Assembly: GCA_002840975.1 (NCBI GenBank)
Contig: PHDN01000032.1
Location: 1 to 33,082, forward strand
Reading direction: 5' to 3'
DNA length: 33,082 nucleotides
Source of the DNA: Bacteroidetes bacterium HGW-Bacteroidetes-16
Lineage (GTDB): Bacteria > Bacteroidota > Bacteroidia > Bacteroidales > F082
Both the position numbers and the translations under genes were made by a program. Positions 7,774 to 14,968 of the stretch are shown here, in pieces. Positions within the stretch are counted from its first letter, which is position 1. Each line of letters starts with the position of its first letter. Under the pieces are notes generated by a model. It saw only the letters and a program-made list of their open reading frames with translations, made no database searches and was not told the DNA's origin.

Positions 7774-8322
7774 TTATGCGGCAAAAAATGCCAGGTAAAC
7801 AGCAGCTATTAACATCACCAGTCCGCCAAGTAAATATAACAAAGAAGCAAGCGACAGGTTGGGTTTTGATGGCGATAACCATACACCTGTGGCAGCGAAT
7901 AATGTCGAGAAAATAAAGAGGATAATAAATAAAGGAAGATCGAAAGGCACGAAATACGTAAAAATTAAGCCAACCAACAAGGTGTTCATGGCCTGTGCCA
8001 GCGAAACGAAAAATACATGGGTAGCCTGATCAATTGAATAAGTTCGTTCTCCTTTTCTGATTTGAAATGCTTCCATTATCATCCTGATTCCAACAAGTGC
8101 AAAACATAAAAAGATCACCACTTCCTTGAAATCATCCATGAAATGCATGAATAAGTTGCCCAACTGAAGGCCGGCCCAGAACATACCTGTTTGCATCAAT
8201 CCCATCAATAGAATAAAAGGGATGACGTTCAGCCAATGATGCTTAACCCGAAAGCCGATGGCCACCGGAAAAGGCTGCATGGCAAGGAAAAATAAAATGG
8301 CAATGATGAAGGCAGATTGCAT
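7774..8322 (-). CDS. MntP-like six-helix membrane protein lacking the family's acidic residues
   Basis: 182 residues from the ATG at 8320-8322, just outside the coding region of the upstream gene; a longer open frame to 8451 would overlap the fRMsr gene and is rejected. Six hydrophobic segments and the segment V-G-I-R-M-I-M-E-A-F align well by eye with MntP manganese exporters (compare G-G-R-M-I-I-E-G-F in the E. coli protein). The residues matching MntP's conserved membrane acids are neutral here: Q16 in A-M-Q-P-F (for M-D-A-F), Q44 in M-Q-T-G (for V-E-T-L), and N113 in A-M-N-T-L (for L-D-A-M). Manganese export by the known mechanism is therefore doubtful. Topology is sure; function is not. 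Confidence 0.7.
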   Translation of the reverse strand: MQSAFIIAILFFLAMQPFPVAIGFRVKHHWLNVIPFILLMGLMQTGMFWAGLQLGNLFMHFMDDFKEVVIFLCFALVGIRMIMEAFQIRKGERTYSIDQATHVFFVSLAQAMNTLLVGLIFTYFVPFDLPLFIILFIFSTLFAATGVWLSPSKPNLSLASLLYLLGGLVMLIAAVYLAFFAA

Positions 8323-8401
8323 TTTGATCCTGTTAAAAAGGGCTGCAAAATTACTAAACTTTTCGGGGAGACTGACTAAAAGTGTTGAATAGGATGCTCC
8401 A

Positions 8402-8872
8402 TTAATCCGAAATGTAAACCAGTTCCACGATTTTCTCCAGCCATTCTGCATCTACCTCATCAAAACTATTGAGTTTATCGCTGTCCACATCCAAAACGGC
8501 TAACAGTTCACCTTGTTTATTTCTAACCGGAACTACCACTTCCGATTGTGAGCGCGAATCGCAGGCAATATGACCGGGGAAATTGTGCACCTCAGGAACC
8601 ACCATGGTTTTTTCCTGATTGAGGGCTGCCCAGCAAACACCGGTATCTTTGGCCAGGTTGATACAGGCCAGAGCTCCCTGATAGGGACCCACCTGCAATT
8701 TGCCGTCCTGCAATAAATAAAACCCGGTCCAGAAAAAGGTGTCCATTTTGTGGTGCAGCACTGCATTGATGGTGGCCATGTTCGAGAGTGGGTTATTGCT
8801 GCTTTTTTGAATCAGCGATTGTATCTGATCGAAAAGACGTTGATAGCGTTGATGTTTTTTAGTGTTATCCAT
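8402..8872 (-). CDS. msrC: Free methionine-R-sulfoxide reductase (GAF domain, fRMsr)
   Basis: 156 residues from the ATG at 8870-8872. It is a single GAF domain with the three fRMsr cysteines: C70 in G-A-L-A-C-I, C80 in T-G-V-C-W, and C104 in H-I-A-C-D-S-R-S-Q-S-E. Their spacing (10 and 24) equals that of C84, C94 and C118 in the E. coli enzyme. The motif S-E-V-V-V-P-V follows as expected. The enzyme reduces free methionine-(R)-sulfoxide using thioredoxin and protects against oxidative damage in the cytoplasm. The gene begins a minus-strand run (msrC, MntP-like, endonuclease I, queD), with 79 bases to the next start. A TACTTTTG box lies 19 bases upstream of the ATG. Confidence 0.9.
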   Translation of the reverse strand: MDNTKKHQRYQRLFDQIQSLIQKSSNNPLSNMATINAVLHHKMDTFFWTGFYLLQDGKLQVGPYQGALACINLAKDTGVCWAALNQEKTMVVPEVHNFPGHIACDSRSQSEVVVPVRNKQGELLAVLDVDSDKLNSFDEVDAEWLEKIVELVYISD

Positions 8873-8890
8873 TGGCAATAAATCAGAAGA

Positions 8891-8898
8891 CAAAAGTA
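8891..8898 (-). promoter_or_regulatory. Candidate -7 element for msrC
   Basis: The minus strand reads TACTTTTG (TAnnTTTG). The predicted transcript start near 8884 gives a leader of about 12 bases to the ATG at 8872 and excludes the longer TTG-initiated frame. No matching TTG element was found upstream. Confidence 0.45.
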
Positions 8899-9027
8899 CA
8901 AAAGGTTTGGATTCTCACTAGGAGTGAGGGAGTATTTGGGTAAAGTTCATCCCAATAATCCATTATTCCCTATGGGTTATACCTTAAAATGAATACCTTC
9001 CTTCAGCATATTGTATTTAAAATGAAC

Positions 9028-10404
9028 TCAGGCTTTCTCCAGTTCCACGGTAAAGTGACGGAGGATCGGGGCCTCTTTCACGATCTTAAATCCTTTGGTA
9101 ATTTTATCCCTGCGATCGAACACATTGATCAAGGCTGCGGCGATATAATCCATGTGGTTATTGGTGTATACCCTTCTTGGAATGGCCAGGCGCATCAATT
9201 CCAGATCCGGGTAGCGGTTTAAGCCGGTTCCCGGATCGCGATCTGCCAGCAAGGTGCCTATCTCCACCCCGCGCACTCCGCCTTCAATGTATAATTCGAT
9301 TGCCAGTGTTTGAGCAACATACTCTTCTTTAGGCAGATGAGGCAAAAAACGTTTGGCGTCCACAAAAATGGCATGCCCGCCAAATGGAAATTGGATAGGA
9401 ATTCCATAATCTTTTAGCAGGCCACCTAAATAGGCAACCTGTTTGATCCGGGTTTCAAGATAATCGAAATCGGTACCTTCGTAAAGACCTTGTGCCAGGG
9501 CATTCATATCGCGTCCCGACATGCCTCCATAGGAAATATACCCTTCAAAAAGAATGTTGTACATGGTGGCCCGGTCAAAAAGTTCCTTGCTGTTGAAACC
9601 GATAAACCCGCCCATGTTGACAATGGCGTCTTTTTTGCTGCTCATGGTCATGCCATCGGCATAGGAGAACATCTCGCGTACAATTTCGCGGATGGATTTG
9701 TCGCGATAGCCTTCTTCCCTTATTTTGATGAAATAGGCGTTTTCGGCAAATCGGGCCGAATCGAAAAACACGGTAATGCCGTATTGATCGGCCATTTTCT
9801 TCACCTCCCGCAGGTTCTTCATCGAAACTGGTTGCCCCCCGGAAGAATTACAAGTGATGGTAATGATAATAACCGGAATTTGGCTTGCCGGATGGGCTTT
9901 TAGCACGTTTTCCAGTTTATTCAAATCAACATCGCCTTTAAATGGATGGTCGAGAGTCGTAATAAAAGCTTCGTCAATGGTACAGTCGATGGCATGGGCC
10001 TTGCGGAATTCGATGTGACCTTTGGTGGTATCGAAATGTGAATTTCCGGGAACGATATCATTTTCTTTTAGGATGGTGGAAAACAGTACATTCTCAGCCG
10101 CACGGCCCTGGTGTGTGGGCAAAAAATATTCAAAACCGGTGATTTCTCTGATGGCATTTTTTATTTTAAAATAGGATGAGGCACCGGCATAACTCTCGTC
10201 GCCCAACATCATTTCCGACCACTGCATCTGGCTCATGGCTCCGGTACCGGAGTCTGTCAGCAGGTCGATAAATACCTGGTCGCTGCGCAGGTTAAACAGG
10301 TTGTATTTCGCGTCTTCGATCCATTGTTCGCGTTGTTCGCGAGTGCTGCGACGGATAGGTTCCACCATTTTTATTTTATACGATTCGGAAAAGGGTAATT
10401 TCAT
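9028..10404 (-). CDS. tnaA: Tryptophanase (tryptophan indole-lyase)
   Basis: 458 residues, full length for the tryptophanase/tyrosine phenol-lyase family of PLP enzymes. I-D-L-L-T-D-S-G-T-G near 46-55, T-H-Q-G-R near 97-101, F-F-D-S-A-R-F-A-E-N-A-Y near 213-224 and S-S-K-K-D-A (PLP lysine K258) are all present. Residues that separate the two activities point to tryptophanase: D125 in H-F-D-T-T-K-G-H (T in tyrosine phenol-lyase), I382 in V-E-I-G (R in tyrosine phenol-lyase) and H450 in L-R-H-F-T (F in tyrosine phenol-lyase). The enzyme splits tryptophan to indole, pyruvate and ammonia. No tryptophan permease is adjacent. The 5' region has a strong promoter about 150 bases away, a small upstream ORF and a hairpin, suggesting post-initiation control. 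Confidence 0.93.
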   Translation of the reverse strand: MKLPFSESYKIKMVEPIRRSTREQREQWIEDAKYNLFNLRSDQVFIDLLTDSGTGAMSQMQWSEMMLGDESYAGASSYFKIKNAIREITGFEYFLPTHQGRAAENVLFSTILKENDIVPGNSHFDTTKGHIEFRKAHAIDCTIDEAFITTLDHPFKGDVDLNKLENVLKAHPASQIPVIIITITCNSSGGQPVSMKNLREVKKMADQYGITVFFDSARFAENAYFIKIREEGYRDKSIREIVREMFSYADGMTMSSKKDAIVNMGGFIGFNSKELFDRATMYNILFEGYISYGGMSGRDMNALAQGLYEGTDFDYLETRIKQVAYLGGLLKDYGIPIQFPFGGHAIFVDAKRFLPHLPKEEYVAQTLAIELYIEGGVRGVEIGTLLADRDPGTGLNRYPDLELMRLAIPRRVYTNNHMDYIAAALINVFDRRDKITKGFKIVKEAPILRHFTVELEKA

Positions 10405-10426
10405 GGTTTAGTATTATTTAATAAAA

Positions 10427-10469
10427 CATTTTACTTTTATTCTGCCAGGCAGTAAAACTTAGTAAAATG
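10427..10469 (-). promoter_or_regulatory. Leader hairpin upstream of tnaA
   Basis: A 43-base imperfect palindrome: a 9-bp outer stem (CATTTTACT with AGTAAAATG), a TTTTA/TAAAA stem, and a CTGCC/GGCAG tip. It ends 22 bases before the tnaA start. The stop codon and last codons of the upstream small ORF lie in its 5' arm, so translation of that ORF would compete with folding. No T-run follows, so control of translation is more likely than intrinsic termination. Confidence 0.5.
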
Positions 10470-10539
10470 CATCAAAAGCATCACGCCTTTTGACGTTGAG
10501 AAATACTTTTTTGTGTCCTATTTTTTGTGATTTCTGCAT
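10459..10539 (-). CDS. Putative 26-residue upstream ORF in the tnaA leader
   Basis: An ATG at 10537-10539 opens a 26-codon frame ending in TAA at 10459-10461. It begins about 12 bases after the predicted transcript start of the tnaA promoter, which is where a leader peptide would be expected. The peptide is very basic (K and R rich) in its first 19 residues and ends A-F-D-A-F-Y. It has no tryptophan, unlike E. coli TnaC, so a TnaC-type mechanism is not supported directly. It could be chance; its value lies in its placement relative to the promoter and hairpin. The same frame stays open to 10689, but the predicted promoter lies within that longer frame. Confidence 0.35.
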   Translation of the reverse strand: MQKSQKIGHKKVFLNVKRRDAFDAFY

Positions 10540-10557
10540 ACTAAATCCAAGAGCGAC

Positions 10558-10587
10558 CAAATATAAATAAAAATGTAATGCACCAAA
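10558..10587 (-). promoter_or_regulatory. Promoter for tnaA (Bacteroidota type)
   Basis: On the minus strand: TTTG (10587-10584), 18 bases, TATATTTG (10565-10558). Both elements match the TTTG / TAnnTTTG consensus. The transcript would start near 10551 and carry a leader of about 147 bases before tnaA. Confidence 0.65.
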
Positions 10588-10634
10588 CTTCATCCTCAAA
10601 TCAATAATCAGTTTCCAAAAACTTCCAATTTGTT

Positions 10635-10660
10635 TGTAACCCGGGTTTAAAAGTTGCGTC
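10635..10660 (+). promoter_or_regulatory. ECF-sigma-type promoter for the DUF6249 gene
   Basis: TGTAAC at 10635-10640, 16 bases, then CGTC at 10657-10660. This is the general form of extracytoplasmic-function sigma promoters (AAC-containing -35, CGT-containing -10). The ATG follows 44 bases later. No TAnnTTTG box competes in this stretch. No ECF sigma gene is in the window. Confidence 0.5.
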
Positions 10661-10703
10661 CAAAAGAATGACATCAAAAAAATCAACATAAAAATTTAAA
10701 ACA

Positions 10704-11063
10704 ATGGAAGACATCATTCCTGTATTTGTAATCGCCATCATTTTTGGCTTTGTTTACGCTGTTATTTTCCTGTTGGTCAGGAAAAAAGAACGCATGGCTC
10801 TTTTGGAAAAGGGTGTAGATGCTACCCAATTTATAAATCCTGTTAAGGATCAATCATTTATGGCGCTTAAATTTGGTTTGCTGTTTATCGGATTGGCTAT
10901 AGGCATTATTCTTGGCGGCCTGATGAAACACCTGACCGTTATGGGCGAAGAGGAATCCTACTTTTCGATGATTTTCCTCTTTGGCGGCATCGGACTGGTG
11001 GTGAACCACTACATGGAAAAATCGGAACGTGCTGAAATGGAGAAAAATAAATTATCCAGATAG
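10704..11063 (+). CDS. DUF6249-type small membrane protein
   Basis: 119 residues with three hydrophobic segments (about 5-25, 53-73, 84-101). The first is followed by R-K-K-E-R-M-A-L-L-E-K-G-V-D, and the C-terminus is a charged tail rich in E and K. This layout (one helix, a conserved E-K-G loop, two helices) is that of the DUF6249 family common in Bacteroidota, often found beside ECF sigma factors. Its function is unknown; membrane stress sensing is a guess from that association and from the ECF-type promoter seen here. It is a single gene, divergent from tnaA, with a good intrinsic terminator 30 bases after its stop. Confidence 0.7.
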   Translation: MEDIIPVFVIAIIFGFVYAVIFLLVRKKERMALLEKGVDATQFINPVKDQSFMALKFGLLFIGLAIGIILGGLMKHLTVMGEEESYFSMIFLFGGIGLVVNHYMEKSERAEMEKNKLSR

Positions 11064-11093
11064 GTTTCTTTGCGGGCCTGTTTATTTAATGAA

Positions 11094-11121
11094 AGCCTAA
11101 TCGACAGATCAGGCTTTTTTT
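11094..11121 (+). terminator. Intrinsic terminator after the DUF6249 gene
   Basis: Stem AGCCTAATC / GATCAGGCT (9 bp, one A-C mismatch), loop GACA, followed directly by a run of seven T. Confidence 0.8.
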
Positions 11122-11177
11122 GAGTTTGGCTAATTTCTTACCTATAAAAGTGCTAAAACGCTGAGTTTTTTTTCATT

Positions 11178-11462
11178 TTAAAGGCTTGGCAATACAATAT
11201 ATTTGTTCACAAAGTCGTCGAAATTCATTCCAACTGCTCTTGCATGCAAATGAGTTCTAATATTGTTAAGTAAATCACCAGTAGTAATTCTGCCTTTATT
11301 TTCGTTAGTATACCATTTTGATCTTGGAATAGTTGGATTACCTGATTTTTGATAGGCTTTGTGACTTGAAATATGAATTACTGCGTATGTGGCATCAATA
11401 AAGGCAGTGAAATTTTCAGCCGATTTAATGTTTCTCACTTGTGCCTGACCACATCCAAACAT
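11178..11462 (-). pseudogene. C-terminal remnant of a DDE transposase (tentative)
   Basis: 94 residues with no signal peptide or membrane segment. The start reads G-C-G-Q-A-Q-V-R-N-I-K-S, like the G-x-x-Q-x-Q-V-R stretch near the C-terminus of IS4-like DDE transposases, followed by a hydrophobic helix F-I-D-A-T-Y-A-V-I-H-I. A stop (TAA at 11469-11471) lies two codons upstream of the ATG, so the catalytic part is missing. No inverted repeats bracket it. It lies in AT-rich DNA between two unrelated genes, next to a MITE-like repeat. It could instead be a short functional gene of unknown role; I recognise it only weakly. Confidence 0.4.
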
Positions 11463-11630
11463 AGATTTTTATTCACTAAAAACCCTATGTAAAGCTTTAT
11501 ATAATGCGTTTAGGGAACTTAGATATTTGGGGATCATATCAGAATCTTACATATCCATATACAACAAGTCATGCTGTTACTTTCTTCATTTTTAAAAAAG
11601 TTGCTGTTGGCCTGCCAGGTTAAAAGTTAA

Positions 11631-11728
11631 AAAAGCATTAGTACTATGGGTATTAACAATTCTCGACGGTATTAATAGGTATCTTTATTTTTTTAATTTA
11701 TAAATATTAACATAGTATTAATGCTTTT
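11631..11728. repeat. 98-base MITE-like element with 18-bp inverted ends
   Basis: Left end AAAAGCATTAGTACTATG (11631-11648) and right end 11711-11728 are inverted copies with one mismatch, 62 bases apart. The interior is AT-rich and holds a direct repeat GGTATTAA (11649-11656 and 11668-11675). No clear target duplication flanks it. It ends 15 bases before the start of the next gene, so it may instead be a regulatory dyad of that gene. The rest of the 281-base intergenic stretch shows nothing else recognisable. Confidence 0.5.
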
Positions 11729-11743
11729 TAGTAATGTATTATT

Positions 11744-13240
11744 ATGAGATTTCACCTCTACATCTTAATATGTTTTTTGTTCACGGGCAATATTTCCGCT
11801 CAAACACAGAAGTATTTCTCCAACGATACCCTGGACCAATTGGTGCGTTACGGCACCTGTTATCAAGGAGATCATTATTTTTTAACGCACACGGGTGATT
11901 ATTATCATCAGCCAAGTCATCCGTTACTTTACCAAACAGAAGGATATTATTCTGCTTTAATCCGGCTGGATAGCTTATTAAACCTGAAAGATTCACTTGT
12001 CTTTGAAAACCAGAACGGGTACTATTTCAATCCATATAAATTGATCATTCTAAACGACACCCTATTTATCGCCGGAAGAGCGATTAAAGAAGATGGATCT
12101 GATGAGCAGGTTTTTTTAAGCAGGTACACTCTCGACTTGCAATTTATAAATTATTCCCTGTTTGGCGACACGTCCAAAACCGAAATTATTTCTGATTTTA
12201 TAGTGAACAACAATGGAGATTTTATCATCCCGGGTAAGTTCCTTTCACAGGATTGGCAAAATAGTTACTTCGTGCTGTTTGAGACCAACAGACAGGGCGA
12301 ATTGATCAGGTCAATATTAGATACTTCTTGGATAAACGTTGAGGGTTCGCAGGCAATTCAATTACCTCAATCAAAAGAATATCACTTTGTTGACGTACTC
12401 TCTGTTAGTATTTATGATTCAGCATTAACCAAAAATAATATGCTTTTTCCGGAGTTTTATCAATGGTTTTTTTACATGCATAGAATAACATACTATAAAA
12501 ATGATTCATATTTTTTAGGCGGACTTATGGCACAGGTTGTGGGGAAGAATTTAAATAACTCCAATGATATCCAGGAATCATATAATGACATCACTTACTA
12601 TTTGATTGATGAAACAGCTACGCCTATTGATTCGGGATATATTTATTTGCCTGACACCACCGATTTTTGTAGGGGTCTGGACTACTCATCCAACGGAATC
12701 CTTTGCTACGGTGGCGTTCATAATGCACTTGTTGATCTTTATCATCCAGGCTTTGAAAATATTAATAAATGGCTTGTGGTAAAAAACATAAACTTTAATA
12801 CCCAAACCGACAACTGGTTTTTCCGCTATGGCGGCGATGCCAACTACGAAATGTATGGATTGTATCTAACCCCTGAAAATGAATGCATCGTTTATGCTAC
12901 CCGCTACGACTGGCAGCATAATAACAGGATGGAACGTGATATCCTTATTATGAAAATCGATAGTACGGGTATGCTGGTGGGTCAAAATACAGATATTGAA
13001 AAGATGCAGTTTTGTGTGGTATACCCAAATCCCGGTACAAACAGTTTAAGTCTTAAGACCTTCAACCTGGATGGGACGGTTGCGTTGTTCGACATTAATG
13101 GAGTGCGGGTTGCCAGCAAACCGTTTGCATGCCCGATAACTACTATAAATACCGAACAATTGAAACCTGGCGTATATTTATACATGATCAAAGATAAAAA
13201 CCATGAAAAACTGGATGTGGGAAAATGGATCAAGAAGTAA
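11744..13240 (+). CDS. Secreted protein of unknown function with T9SS type A sorting domain
   Basis: 498 residues. A signal peptide (R-F-H-L-Y then a hydrophobic core, cleavage after I-S-A-Q) is followed by about 400 residues of beta-rich sequence with irregular repeats containing patterns such as D-T-L-F-I-A-G-R, D-F-I-I-P-G-K-F and N-G-I-L-C-Y-G-G, suggesting a beta-propeller like those in secreted Bacteroidota proteins. The last ~80 residues open with V-V-Y-P-N-P-G-T-N-S and end in a K-rich strand, a type A T9SS sorting domain. Export across the outer membrane is therefore likely. No catalytic motif is seen. It is a single gene; a strong promoter was not found, but a large inverted repeat lies just upstream. 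Confidence 0.75.
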   Translation: MRFHLYILICFLFTGNISAQTQKYFSNDTLDQLVRYGTCYQGDHYFLTHTGDYYHQPSHPLLYQTEGYYSALIRLDSLLNLKDSLVFENQNGYYFNPYKLIILNDTLFIAGRAIKEDGSDEQVFLSRYTLDLQFINYSLFGDTSKTEIISDFIVNNNGDFIIPGKFLSQDWQNSYFVLFETNRQGELIRSILDTSWINVEGSQAIQLPQSKEYHFVDVLSVSIYDSALTKNNMLFPEFYQWFFYMHRITYYKNDSYFLGGLMAQVVGKNLNNSNDIQESYNDITYYLIDETATPIDSGYIYLPDTTDFCRGLDYSSNGILCYGGVHNALVDLYHPGFENINKWLVVKNINFNTQTDNWFFRYGGDANYEMYGLYLTPENECIVYATRYDWQHNNRMERDILIMKIDSTGMLVGQNTDIEKMQFCVVYPNPGTNSLSLKTFNLDGTVALFDINGVRVASKPFACPITTINTEQLKPGVYLYMIKDKNHEKLDVGKWIKK

Positions 13241-13284
13241 GCGTATGGACTCCGTTTACCGTGCTTAAAAATATTTTCAGTTCA

Positions 13285-13965
13285 TTACTCCTTCTTCCCT
13301 TCAATCACCATCACAATTTCGCCCTTGGCAGGAACTTCGGTAAAGTGTTTTAACAATTCTTCGGCGGTTCCGCGCCGGGTTTCTTCGAATAACTTGGTCA
13401 GCTCGCGCGAAACGCTTACCTGGCGGTCGGCACCGAAAAACTCAACCAATTGTGCCAGCGTTTTTTCAAGGCGATGCGGCGATTCGTACAACACAAGGGT
13501 CACGGTCATCTCAGCCAATAATTTTAACCTGGTCTGGCGGCCCTTTTTATGGGGCAAAAACCCTTCAAAATAAAATTTGTCGCAAGGCAGTCCCGAGTTA
13601 ACCAGTGCCGGAACAAAAGCCGTTGCCCCCGGGAGGGTCTCCACCTCAACACCCTGCTCCACACAAGCACGAACCAATAAAAAACCCGGATCGGAAATCC
13701 CGGGTGTGCCGGCATCGGTAATCAATGCCATCGATTCACCTTCAGCAATACGACGGACCAAACTTGTCACCACCTTATGCTCGTTAAACTGATGATAGGG
13801 CTGCATGCGGGTTTCGATGTTGTAATGCTTCAACAGCCTCCCGCTGGTACGGGTGTCTTCGGTTAAAATCACCTGAACCGATTTTAAAATGTTGACAGCA
13901 CGAAAAGTCATGTCTTCCAAATTGCCAATGGGTGTAGGTACCAAATAAAGTTTAGCTGTGTCCAT
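13285..13965 (-). CDS. rsmI: 16S rRNA (cytidine-1402-2'-O)-methyltransferase
   Basis: 226 residues. The N-terminal L-Y-L-V-P-T-P-I-G-N-L-E-D-M-T-F-R-A, then L-T-E-D-T-R-T-S-G-R-L-L, A-L-I-T-D-A-G-T-P-G-I-S-D-P-G and L-P-G-A-T-A-F-V-P-A are the conserved segments of RsmI, a tetrapyrrole-methylase-fold enzyme that uses SAM to methylate the ribose of C1402 in the decoding centre. It ends near residue 226, without the extra C-terminal part of the 286-residue E. coli protein. It is convergent with the secreted protein upstream in coordinates (44 bases between stops) and 75 bases downstream of the unknown gene that follows. Confidence 0.95.
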   Translation of the reverse strand: MDTAKLYLVPTPIGNLEDMTFRAVNILKSVQVILTEDTRTSGRLLKHYNIETRMQPYHQFNEHKVVTSLVRRIAEGESMALITDAGTPGISDPGFLLVRACVEQGVEVETLPGATAFVPALVNSGLPCDKFYFEGFLPHKKGRQTRLKLLAEMTVTLVLYESPHRLEKTLAQLVEFFGADRQVSVSRELTKLFEETRRGTAEELLKHFTEVPAKGEIVMVIEGKKE

Positions 13966-14040
13966 GTTGTAATTTAAACAGTTTTGCCAGCTACCAAATC
14001 AGTCCACCATAAGCTGTAACCGGATTTCATCAGACAATAA

Positions 14041-14907
14041 TTAAAATTTCCTGTCAACAATTTCTTTGAGCTTTAGGAAAGCATGATGGTCTTCGGGCCA
14101 CTGGCCTTCAATTCTTAGTTCAAGCAAATAAGTGTCAGTTCCCTGTCTGGTCTTCATCATGTTCAGGTCATCGATCACCCGGTTATACCTTGATAAATCA
14201 CCTTTAAACAGTGCATTGACGAAGAGGAATTTTTCGTTGATGCCAATGGCGGACCGTATGTTTTGAAGCCGTTCATTTTGCATTTTTCCGGCCACACTGG
14301 TGTCTTCACCCGTTTGGATTAGTTTTCCGGCCAGGGAATTGTCCGATGATGATGAAAACAAATCGAGGGTTGTTTTCACCGGTTCGGCTTTTGTATGAAC
14401 AACTTTTTGTTTTGGTTCCACTTCTTGTTCAGTCTTAATCTCATCCGGGAGCATTTCAATTAAAGGGGTTGATGTTTTTTCCTCTGTCACCAACTCCACA
14501 GGTGTGGCTGTTATAGATGTTGTGGTGTAAGGTGATTGGAATTCTACTTTTTCCTCCTTTACAAGAAGTTCTTCTGACTGGATGTTTTTTACATCAGCGG
14601 GATCATCTATCACCCTATTTGATGGCGAAAAGACTGGCTGTTCAAACCTGTGTTCAGGTTTTGGTGAAAGTGTGGGCTCATCCCGTTTTTCGATAGAAAC
14701 AGGTTCGGCTTGTTTCTCATTATCAGTCTTCTGAGCAGGTTTTAAATCGAATTGGACCACCAGATCGTATAAATCGGTGGCTTTTTTTCTGAGCAATTCA
14801 ATATCCAGTTGATGTATGACATATCCTGCTGGTTTTAACCTGTTTACATGCGCTTTAAACAGGTCTGTTTCTAAGCTTAAGCGGAGGAGCAATTTTTCTT
14901 TATCCAT
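14041..14907 (-). CDS. Conserved protein of unknown function with disordered middle
   Basis: 288 residues from the ATG at 14905-14907; a longer frame begins only with TTG at 14940, which overlaps a predicted -7 box, so the ATG is preferred. The N-terminal ~60 residues are helical (R-L-S-L-E-T-D-L-F-K-A-H-V-N-R). Residues ~65-185 are low-complexity, rich in E, K, P, T and S, and probably disordered. The C-terminal ~90 residues form a compact domain: N-I-R-S-A-I-G-I-N-E-K-F-L-F-V-N-A-L-F-K-G-D, ending in L-K-L-K-E-I-V. I recall this C-terminal pattern from other Bacteroidota hypothetical proteins but know no function. It is divergent from tdk with overlapping promoters. Confidence 0.65.
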   Translation of the reverse strand: MDKEKLLLRLSLETDLFKAHVNRLKPAGYVIHQLDIELLRKKATDLYDLVVQFDLKPAQKTDNEKQAEPVSIEKRDEPTLSPKPEHRFEQPVFSPSNRVIDDPADVKNIQSEELLVKEEKVEFQSPYTTTSITATPVELVTEEKTSTPLIEMLPDEIKTEQEVEPKQKVVHTKAEPVKTTLDLFSSSSDNSLAGKLIQTGEDTSVAGKMQNERLQNIRSAIGINEKFLFVNALFKGDLSRYNRVIDDLNMMKTRQGTDTYLLELRIEGQWPEDHHAFLKLKEIVDRKF

Positions 14908-14922
14908 TGGTGAAAAGTTCCT

Positions 14923-14945
14923 TACATTTGTTTCCACCAAAAGTA
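14923..14945. promoter_or_regulatory. Face-to-face -7 elements for tdk (+) and the unknown gene (-)
   Basis: Plus strand TACATTTG at 14923-14930 points to tdk (ATG 14969). Minus strand TACTTTTG at 14945-14938 points to the unknown gene (ATG 14907), with a possible TTGG at 14969-14966. The two boxes lie 7 bases apart and each predicted start site falls at or inside the other promoter, so the two promoters should exclude each other. Confidence 0.5.
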
Positions 14946-14968
14946 GAAAGAATATCTAAAACAGACCA

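Noticed and set aside
8323-8451. N-terminal extension of the MntP-like protein
   Set aside because: It overlaps the fRMsr coding region and is polar; the ATG at 8322 begins directly with the first membrane helix.
8914-8928. Small hairpin CTCAC-N5-GTGAG downstream of tnaA as a terminator
   Set aside because: The stem is only 5 bp and no T-run follows on the minus strand; I see no clear terminator in the tnaA-msrC gap.
9028-10404. Tyrosine phenol-lyase as the identity of the PLP lyase
   Set aside because: The three activity-determining positions (D125, I382, H450) carry the tryptophanase residues.
10540-10689. Longer 76-residue form of the ORF upstream of tnaA
   Set aside because: Its 5' part overlaps the predicted tnaA promoter and has no coding character; only the last 26 codons could be on the tnaA transcript.
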